A stretch of DNA of 64,000 nt, from assembly GCA_022496805.1 (NCBI GenBank), contig CM040106.1, positions 4,402,001 to 4,466,000 of the forward strand, given 5' to 3'. Below the pieces are notes generated by a model, which was not told where the DNA came from, searched no databases, and was given only the letters and a program-made list of their open reading frames with translations. The position numbers and the translations under genes are program-made. Shown piece by piece: positions 55,668-64,000 of this stretch; within the stretch, counting starts at the first letter, position 1; the number at the start of each line of letters is the position of its first letter. Origin of the DNA: Pohlia nutans (lineage: Eukaryota; Streptophyta; Bryopsida; Bryales; Mniaceae).

Positions 55668-56006
55668 TAGAAGACTCAAACAAATTGTATCGACATAGAC
55701 TCCAAGCCAGATTTTGTTTTCAAAGGTATTCATTCTGATAACACTGAGGATGTAGAACGTGTCCAGGACTTGGTACGTGATGCCACTGTGGATTTTGACA
55801 TTTCCAAGTACAGGAAACATGCAAGGCCAACTGTGACCCTACGTAAGTTTTTTAGTATAATTCCGATACAAGGGTCTGCACAGGGATCGAGTACAAAGCG
55901 TAGAACAAACATGGAAAATAAGAAGAAACTTGTAGATATGTTGCGTCGCTCAAACGTAATTCTACAAAAGACAGACGACTACGAGCGCAGGCAGAAATAC
56001 TACTAG
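55668..56006 (+). pseudogene. Unrecognised coding segment upstream of Tnp2
   Basis: Open for about 112 codons, without a start ATG before 55770. It reads DIDSKPDFVFKGIHSDNTED, then a charged block (DLVRDATVDFDISKYRKHAR) and a Lys/Arg-rich end (MENKKKLVDMLRRSN). It lies inside the CACTA element between the two divergent genes and may be a 5' exon of the plus-strand gene. No domain is recognised. Confidence 0.3.
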
Positions 56007-57990
56007 AACACATAGCTGAGGACATGCATGCATTAGCTTTGTAGAGCCCATGACACCGGATTGTGTATTGTTTAAATTTATAATCATTTCACATATTAAT
56101 TCAGAGCTCATCTCTACAGTCATCTTCTGACCTGGTCTACATGTGTACAAGATGTATGTGTGAATTTCATATTGTGATTTTTTTGTAATTTATACCTATC
56201 GATGATGACATCTGTGTCTTTTATGTTTTCTTCAGAAACGTTGCAGTGCATGTTCAATAATCAGGAAGATAAAGAACTGTTCATGTGATTTTTCAAGAGT
56301 GAAGGTATGTATTCCCAATGGTTATGTACCCGTGGTTGTGACATGTACTATCACGTTATGTATTGTACACTTGCTGTTTAGTTAGCCTATGTCAATTTCA
56401 CGGTGACAAGGTTTTTATATTCTACTTGCAAACTACATATAAATGTCACGCTCTAGATAGTACCGTAGTTAAGGACGTTGCCGATATAAAACCAAGTAGA
56501 CATTGTGTTTGAACAGTGATACTAAGAACTTCATTATAATTTATTTTTTCATACAACAGTTCACACATGCAGAATGAATGTGTTCACAGTATTCATTAAC
56601 TTGCTTGGTATACTGACTGTGGTTTGTGGCGTCCTCCGCAGCAACGTCTCGTAGACGAGCGAGATTGTAGAACAGTCGGGGCATATTTGTTGTATCTCTC
56701 ACGACTGCATTTTCCACTGGCTCCTGCTTTTGCAACATTTTCAATCACTCATCAATTTCAAACGCGGCATCGACAGAAAAAAAAAGGTGAGACTTCCTAC
56801 ATGTTACACTGTCACCCAATCCATACTTATGTTTGTTATGAATTTTAAAAACCACCGAAGTGCTAATAATATGATTTGTCCTCAAAACAAACGATGCAGG
56901 AATGCAATTTTTATCAGTTGTGCTTGCTTGGTATGAAGTTTATGTACTGTATAGAGAGGTTCTGTACAAATGATTCCTTGTTCAATTCGGTATATTGAAA
57001 TTCTACATTGTTTTTTAACTATATATGGGTGTATATTGTCATCAGAATTATCCCTTGTACTTCATGGAAACATCCTTCACGACAGAAATTTGTCCAAAAA
57101 CTAGATTTATAGTTGTCAATAAGTCTGTACAAAAATATCTTTCGTTATACCGATTTTGGTACATCAGGTGACATACCATTATTAGTATCGAATGCAAAGT
57201 TTTGTCAATAAATCTATCATTTGAAGCCGCTGATAACAAAGTTTATGGTTTTTGACATCAGGTCATTTGTTTTGTTATGAGATTCTTTTAAAATAATCTG
57301 TAGGAAATCTTATACAACATTCAGTACACAAATCATTCTGACTATTGACAATCAATGTACACACCACACATTATAGTAAATGATGGAACCTAGATTCCCC
57401 AGATGTGCTATACTTTCTCCTCTATGTTTCTTCTACATGTGTATGAAACCATTTTTACACCTCTTCTAAATTTTTGTACATCACGTACATGATAGATGAG
57501 GCCCGCACGACTTGGAGATGCTTATCACATTGAGCGGGCACTAGCAACTAGACAAGGGATTCAACAATATCCTTGTGGATGTGAAAAATGCCATGGGTTC
57601 AAGACGCAAACAATGCAGACAGTCGAAACGCACTGTCGGAAGTACAGACGAGACAACGCACTCAAAGAACCTCTTCTTGTAAGCTATTTCCAAATATTCT
57701 GGTTTGTGATTTTGCGCATTTCAATACATATGTGTAGATGTTGCTCATTCACTATTTTCTAGAAGCTCAAAAATCTTTGTACATGAATGCAGTGGATAGA
57801 CGTTGTATGAACCCGGCTAGTGCAGTGAAGTAGGATTACTTACAGTATTTGATGTTCACAAATCTTGGCAAATTCATTGCAACTCGATTTGTGATGTCTT
57901 GAGTTGGGGACTGAATCTATGTTTAGTTCTATAGATGATTTGGAAACTGGATCGACTATCTTTCATTGTATACGTACTACAGAACGCGCC

Positions 57991-58068
57991 GTGTGGGGCG
58001 GATTCTGCACAAGATCACGCCCGTCGGCGAGCTCATAGGCGAGCTCATGTGCAGAATCCGCCCCACAC
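57991..58068. repeat. Perfect 20-bp inverted repeat with GC-rich loop
   Basis: GTGTGGGGCGGATTCTGCAC (57991-58010) is exactly complementary to 58049-58068, with a 38-base loop. The loop contains GGCGAGCTCAT twice in direct order. It lies in the intron-like gap of the Tnp2 gene and is far more GC-rich than its surroundings. Confidence 0.85.
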
Positions 58069-60159
58069 GTCGTGTTGCGTAACGACTCAATTATCTATGT
58101 CAACCATATTTTCCAATATGGTTGAGTCCAGTTCCTAGACCATGAGTCCTCGGCTTCACAGTCCTAGGTTGTCATCAAAATCCCGGAGCCGGACTTTGTT
58201 CAATCAGTTGCTGTGCGTTGGCAGACTTGGTGGAAAATTTTGTCAATATCAGGCTATGGATCTGACATTTGCTGCAGGGAATCAATAGCTTGCGTTCACA
58301 TGCCTAGATGGATCAGCATTACCAATGTTGTAGAACGTTCATGTTTTTAATAAGGGATTTGTGTACTGTCCAGTAAACTTAATTGATTGTAGGGTTAGCA
58401 TAATCAGCCTTCGAGGCTTTAAATGACTTGTAGAAGTCTATAAGTACTGGAATGTATTGGGCTAGTACATCTGTCATCGTCATTGTGTTTTTTCAGTTAA
58501 TTGTATAACTATGTGTTTGGAGAAATTTTATTCATGACCCATTTATTGCTATCGTAGAGAAATCCAAACCAACGCCCAAACCGAAGACAAAACTATGGTA
58601 ACACTAATGGTGCTGGGCAAGCGGAACAGAGCGGTGATGCGCTAACATGAGACAGTTTTGACGTGGGAGGTGAAGATATCTACTTTGATGCCGAAGACTC
58701 CGATGAATTTGAGGGTGCTCCTCCGAACACCAATGTTAATTTCGATTAAATGGCTAAGAACTACTTTGCGTGCGTTGACAAAATCCACCACCACGTACAA
58801 GTGGAGGAGGATGCAGTCGTAGATTTTGAGGACTTTTCCGCCAAGGAGGATGAACCGGACAGGACGCCCATTTTGGAGGAATTGCTTTGGCAATCAGCTG
58901 AGCCGTTGTTTCCTGGATCCCAATGCAACAGGTTACAATTCTCCATTATTCTAATGTCGTTGTGTACATTATTTTCAATCAACCATCACTGTCTCGATGA
59001 GATTCTCACGTTCCTTAAATACGATGTCTTACCCCCGGACAATATTTGTCCTACGTCATCCTGCGAGATGAAGCGAATGCTACTGAAACTTGGGTTGTTG
59101 CATGAAACTATACATTGCTATGAGTGTGGTAAAACCTAATAATGGAAAGAGAACGCAGACCTACAGTAGTGTCCAAAATGCCAAAAGTCTAGGTACATTT
59201 TTGGGTCCAATTAAATCCTTGTTCGAGTGTTGAGATACTTTTCTATAATCAAACGGTTGCGCAGAATGTTTAGATGTCCACAACTAGCAAAACATATGCG
59301 GTGGCATAGTTCAAATCATTTTCAAGATAGGAAGATGAGATCAGTTGTTGATACTGAGCAATGGCAATTTATTGAACAGTAATTTCCCAGCTTTAGCAGA
59401 CACGAGAGAAACATAAGAATGGGACTTGCTCTAGATGGCGTAAATCCACATAGCTTACAGTCCTCAAAACATTCAGTGTGGCATGTTTTGTTAGTACTGT
59501 ACAACCTCCCTCTTTATTTAGTGACAAAAAGATTCTTCATTTCTTTAACTATGATAATACCCTGACCTAGCTCTCCATCTGAAGACACGATAGATGTGTA
59601 CTTGCAACCGCTTGTGCATGAGCTAAAGAAGCTCTGGGTGGGTGTAAATGCGGTGGACATGTCAGAACTAGTAGTGCAAAATCGACCATTTAAATTGCGT
59701 GGTATGCTTATATGGACTATCCATGACTATCCAGCGTATACCTTAATCTCTGGTCAATCAGGAAAGGGCTACGCTGGTTGTCCTGTATGCGGAGAGGGTA
59801 CCTTTGCAGAGCATTCTAGACATGCGCAGAAGACTATTTTTCTTGGACATCGCAGGTGGTTGAGGCGGAATCACCGTTGGAGGGCAGCTTGTGCAGCGTT
59901 CAACGGGCGGCCAAACTATGAAGAAGCGCCGCCCCGTCAATCTGGAGTGACGGTAATTCAACGAGGAGCTTGGAGGGAGACATACTTGCAACTAGGGGGC
60001 AGGCCAAATTCTAAGCACTATCCTGTGAAGCAGACGGGCATGAAAAGAGTTAGCATTTTATACAACCTGTCGTATTGGAAGGTATATTTTTTTATTCCCT
60101 TCAGTTCAGAATTAAATTTGAAAAGTACAGTAGGGTACAACATGCTTACAAATTTATGA

Positions 60160-61221
60160 ATCACTTATCAATAAAGAGTCCCAGAATATTTTGGAAGCTC
60201 TAGCATGCTACAAAATGAACCATATTTGAATTTGCAAATTGCATTGGAATTGCAATGAAGCGGGCTTCTACTTCATGTTAAATGAAAAGAGAGTAATTTG
60301 ACAGCATACAATGTTTGAAACTTCTTTTATACAATATCTATCAGGTCATAGGGAACCTTTGGAAGATAGTCAAGGCTTTTTTGCATTGTAGTAAAAAATA
60401 AGTAAGAAATCTTAAAAGTAGTTCAAACGGTGTGGTATAAAGTATCTGTAAAGCAATTGTGAAGGCTCATTTGTAATATGTACCATTAAATGCAAGATGT
60501 ACTTTTTACAAATGGTGGGAGCAAGACATGGTTGATAGCGTATAGAAAACATCAAAAATAATTGTATGATTTTGAATTACATATGTGTATTTGTAATTAT
60601 GAAGAAGTAGACTTGAATATGATTTCAAGGCAATTTACAATTTCAAATGCCGTTCATTTTTTAGCATCCATGGGCCTTTTAAATTTCCCACAATTTTTGA
60701 AATGCATCATAAATTAGTAACCATCTTGTACCCAACTGTACAGTGTTACAAGAATTTGTAGAGTTTGAGAAGTATATGCAGTATATGTAAATTTCTATAA
60801 CACTTGCAGTGGCCGTCAGGACTACGAGGGGTTATTTTGTATAATGAACCCTGATCCTTGCTGATTTGCATAGCTGGGTCAAATAGCATGGAAATTTCGG
60901 CATATTGAGAACCCTGTCAATTATTGCAGAATTACCCATGAGCTGCAGTCAAAAAGTGGTAGCACACCCCTGATTTTGAAAATACACGCCTTATAATGGG
61001 GAAATTATAACTCTTGTGTGTACCTTTTGTGATAATCCAACTGTGCTATGTTAGTAATAATAACTGAACTCTATAGGTCGAATTCATATGCAGAGTGAGT
61101 TGTATGGAATATCATAACTACCACATGCTTTGTTCTACGAACCTGTCTTTAAAAAATTTAACTTTTTGGGTCAAATAAAAATTTGTGCTATGAATAATAT
61201 AGCGTTTATTTTGGATAGGAA
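60160..61221 (+). other. Intron or insertion inside the Tnp2 gene
   Basis: About 1 kb of AT-rich, non-coding sequence separates the Tnp2 core block from the C-terminal exon, which starts after a TTTTGGATAG acceptor at 61217-61220. No repeat ends are visible. Confidence 0.45.
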
Positions 61222-62046
61222 TTGCCAACACAACATACGTTAGACGCTATGCATTGTGAAAAGAATATATGCAAGAATTTGCTGCGCACTTTGTTTGGCA
61301 AAACTGATGGTCCTAAGTCGCGGGAGGATATGCGTGCACGAGGAATTCGTCCGCATTTGCATTTGCAACGCAATGCGGACGGTCAAACATATTTTAAACC
61401 TGATGCACCCTACGTTCTGACCAAAGAGCAACAACAGGAATTCTTTACTACGCTCAGGGAACTTAAGTTTCTTTCAAATTATGTTGGTGCTCTGAGCCGC
61501 ATGATTCAGGATGGGAAATTGCTGGGCTTAAAAACCCATAATTTCCATATCCTACTTCAGCAAGTCATACCTGTATGTTTGCGAAACGTGGGTGATCACA
61601 AGGTCGTAGGTGCAGTCATGCGTGTGAGAAGATTGTTTAGAAAAATCTGTTCCAAAGTAGTAGACGTTGATCAGAAGGAAGAAATGGTTCATGATGTTGC
61701 AGAAACAATTTGTTCTTTGGAGAAGGAATTGCTTCCTTCTGTCTTTGTCATTATAATGCATCTTCCAATACATTTCGTGGAAGAGTCATATATTTGTGGT
61801 CTTGTGCACACGCGGTGGATGTACCCATTCGAAAGGTACATGAAGGGTTTGAAAGGTTTTGTGAAAAACAAAGCCAGACCGGAAGGGAGTATGGCACATG
61901 GATATTTGAGGGAAGAATCCATTGGATTTCTTAATGAATATCTAGCGGAGTATATCCCCACCAGAAAACGTGCTTGGGATGACAAGGAGGAACCTGCTAT
62001 GTACGACGAGATTCTAGAAGGTGCCCGTCGAGACCGAGTAACGTAG

Positions 62047-64000
62047 TACCATAGCAGGTTCGTCCTAAAATAATTCTAAAAATAAAAAAAACGTAAAAAT
62101 TAGAAAATTCTAAAGACAGAAGAACAAAAATAGAATAAATTATTTTTTGAAATATTTTGTTATTTCTAAGCTATTTAAGGTCATTTTTACTGATTTTTTG
62201 CTAAAAAACAAAAATTGAGAAATTCAGTTTTTGAGAGGCGAACCTTATTTTTTCAAAAAAATTAAATATTCGTTCGCTAGGTGGCGAACCTGCTATGGTG
62301 TTACGGTAATGACTTCGGAATTTTGGATGAGATGATAGTGGTCAAGGAGTGAATTGAAGGGAGACAGGTGCGGATGCTCTTACAATTCAACCACCAGTCT
62401 TGCCTCTAACTCTTGGAAAACCAAAAGGGTCAAATTATTTTGCTCCATTGCATCACACAAAATAAATCCACAAACTTGTCGTTGTCACACCAATGTAAAA
62501 CAAGCTCCAATATAGCTGCAAGTGTTGAGATGAATAAATGTTATATCCAGAAAAAACATACTAAACATCAGGCGTTACAAGGTCCAAAACAAAGTCTTGT
62601 ACTCAAATGTCTGAAACGACTTCTGTCTTCCCTCGTATGAGTGAACTGAGAAAACAAATGAGAAGCTCAAAATATGAGAAAACAAATCTGCTTTGTTGCC
62701 TGGGCATATTTCTCATATTTCTCATCAATATGCCTGGGCACACTTCAAATAATTTACTCTGCTTCTGGGCTATGGAAACTAAGTGTGCCCCCATGCCCCT
62801 ACCAGGAAGCCGTCTGTCTGTCTCCAGTTGCACTTTTCTTTACAAATCCCGTGTCTTGCAGGAGCAGCGCCGACCCATAGCCGGAAATCCAAGAGGTTTT
62901 TTAGAAGCGTGAAACAGCAATATGAAGATCGCCTTTCACTTTATGGCACATTTGTTCACCTCGTACAGCCTTCATGATCGCTGAAACAGAATACAACCAT
63001 TATTCTTGGCAGAGAGTTTGAGAAATGATCAGATGAGCTACCTTCAAAGCAGCTCATTCCAAGCTGCAGCAATATGTAGCGTCAGATCATGTCAAAGAAT
63101 TTTTCATTTCTTTTCTGTACCCTCAATATGTAGTGCTTAAATCCTGACTTACAGAAGTGTACGGGGAGATGAGGTTGCTGACCCTGGGTCCATCAAAGAG
63201 ATGTGAAGGTGTCCAATCAGTCGAAGGGACAGAGTTAACACGGAACTTTGTAGCATTTAGGGTGATTGTATCCGGTAACTACCGGTATCAGATTGTTCAA
63301 GCTCCACACTATTGAGAATAGCAGTCTACATTACTTGGTGTGTCGCCTGTTAATAGATGCAGAAAACGTGAAAGCAGCCAAACATGGCAGATCTAATCCA
63401 AGTCTTGATTGCCTGTCGAAGTGAGGATGTATGTCAACACATGGGGAATGCTATTGTGCGAGCGGGGAGCGGGGAGCGGGGAGCAAGGATTATTTATTTT
63501 AATGTGTAAAAATTCTATCAACCGTGGAGAAGGAGACCTATTACCGTGGACCATAAAACTAAGGATTTTAAAAAATTCTTGGATTTGTTTTAGGGTCTGT
63601 GAAGAAGAAATGATCATCCAGATAGATTAGTATGAAAGAGAACCTATTACCGTGGATGATGAAAGATATGTTTCTATATTGAAGTGTAAGAGATTGCATA
63701 GTCCCAAGAAAATTGAATGTGAAATTTTAGAGTCAATTCAACATAATCACTTAGAATTACTAGAGACGGGATGTCTTTACATAAGTACAATATGTAGACA
63801 TGTAGTGGACTTGGAAATTGTGGTGATATGCAATGTTATGAAGCTAAAGACCTCCTCTACTCCAAAAGACCAAAACACTATCATAAAAATCAAAGGCAGT
63901 GGCCCTGGAAGTCTCACTGCAGATCGGAATCGGGATCGGAATTGAAATATAAATGAACTCAATCCCGTAGGAAGTACATAAGTAAGCAACTAATAAGATT
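62047..64000. other. No gene seen
   Basis: AT-rich sequence with short open frames on both strands, none with a recognisable feature. A local repeat ATGCCTGGGCA / TGCCTGGGCATA occurs near 62700-62740. No CACTA right terminus was found. Confidence 0.4.
63462..63484. repeat. Short tandem repeat, three GGGGAGC units
   Basis: Three perfect 7-bp units preceded by a partial one. Confidence 0.85.

Larger units (their letters stand above)
48034..62046. mobile_element. CACTA (En/Spm) DNA transposon, large, decayed
   Basis: The left end begins CACTACAAGAA (48034-48044), the hallmark of plant CACTA elements, and is followed by AT-rich sub-terminal sequence with repeated GTACAT/ATGTAC motifs. Inside are a minus-strand TNPA/Ptta-like gene (54.5-49.4 kb) and a plus-strand Tnp2 transposase gene (57.5-62.05 kb), transcribed away from each other. 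I do not find the matching TTCTTGTAGTG right end before 64000. The element either extends beyond the window or has lost its terminus; 62046 marks only the end of the transposase. Confidence 0.75.
57496..62046 (+). pseudogene. CACTA Tnp2 transposase (Transposase_21 type), with stops
   Basis: First exon 57496-57678 gives the N-terminal transposase-associated Cys motif (YPCGCEKCHG) and ends at a CTT-GTAAGC donor. From about 58574 to 60159 one frame stays continuous apart from eight or so stops. It runs from an acidic linker through the typical block EPLFPGSQCNRLQFSIILMS, NICPTSSCEMKRMLLKLGLL and CYECGKT. The core follows with CPKCQKSRY, LALDGVNPHSLQ (catalytic Asp), YNLPLYLVTKRFF and a CPVCGEGT zinc motif. 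A final exon 61222-62046 reads LDAMHCEKNICKNLLRTLFG and the DUF4218-type C-terminus (LPIHFVEESYICGLVHTRWM, MAHGYLREESIGFLNEYL), complete to its stop. Tnp2 cuts the element's ends. The stops between 58648 and 59567 make this copy inactive. Confidence 0.85.

Noticed and set aside
63798..63807. ACATGTAGTG as the CACTA right terminus
   Set aside because: Only TGTAGTG fits the expected TTCTTGTAGTG and there is no target duplication; insufficient.
1..64000. CRISPR arrays, bacterial operons or ribosome binding sites
   Set aside because: The window is eukaryotic: spliced genes, LTR and CACTA elements; no spaced direct-repeat array seen.

Overview
The window looks like a repeat-dense stretch of a plant nuclear genome. 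The gene structure is eukaryotic (GT-AG introns with compatible phases). There is a CACTA (En/Spm) element with a Tnp2 transposase and the DUF4218-type C-terminus found in streptophytes, and a Ty3/gypsy LTR retrotransposon. A piggyBac-type transposase relic and piggyBac-style TTAA-bounded repeats are also present; these are unusual in seed plants. I therefore infer a non-seed streptophyte (bryophyte, lycophyte, fern or charophyte), but nothing here fixes the species.

Layout. 0.5-4.2 kb and 13.25-13.6 kb form one old, CCGG-rich, gag-like element, split by a nested 9,026-bp Ty3/gypsy element (4227-13252, minus strand). That insert has two 1,335-bp LTRs that differ at one base I can see, a CCGG target duplication, a primer binding site and a polypurine tract, yet carries two internal stops and a reverse-transcriptase frameshift. 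13.6-15.5 kb holds small inverted repeats. 15.55-24.6 kb is bounded by TTAA plus an 11-bp inverted repeat and contains a decayed piggyBac transposase on the minus strand, a large inverted repeat (17.0-18.0 kb) and a small foldback element (21.2-21.5 kb).

25.6-28.6 kb holds the only good candidate for a host gene: eight exons with matching phases, predicted 573 residues, with a signal peptide, an N-glycosylation-rich ectodomain, one membrane helix and a Ser/Gln-rich tail, of no family I recognise. 30.0-34.4 kb holds TTAA-bounded piggyBac-like MITEs and two tandem repeats. 36.9-37.3 kb and 40.0-42.1 kb hold minus-strand coding relics of unknown families. 42.5-44.7 kb is a second, inverted copy of the gag-like element seen at 0.9 kb. 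A possible tRNA-derived SINE lies at 47.3 kb.

48.03-62.05 kb is a large CACTA element. It has a CACTACAAGAA left end, a minus-strand TNPA/Ptta-like gene (54.5-49.4 kb) and a plus-strand Tnp2 gene (57.5-62.0 kb), transcribed divergently and both full of stops. I do not see its right terminus. The last 2 kb show no gene.

Most coding material is mobile DNA in different stages of decay. Many of the stops occur where a single C-to-T or G-to-A change would create them, which would fit methylation-driven decay (inference). No rRNA, tRNA gene or CRISPR array was seen. All calls are by eye from sequence and motif knowledge; no database search was possible.
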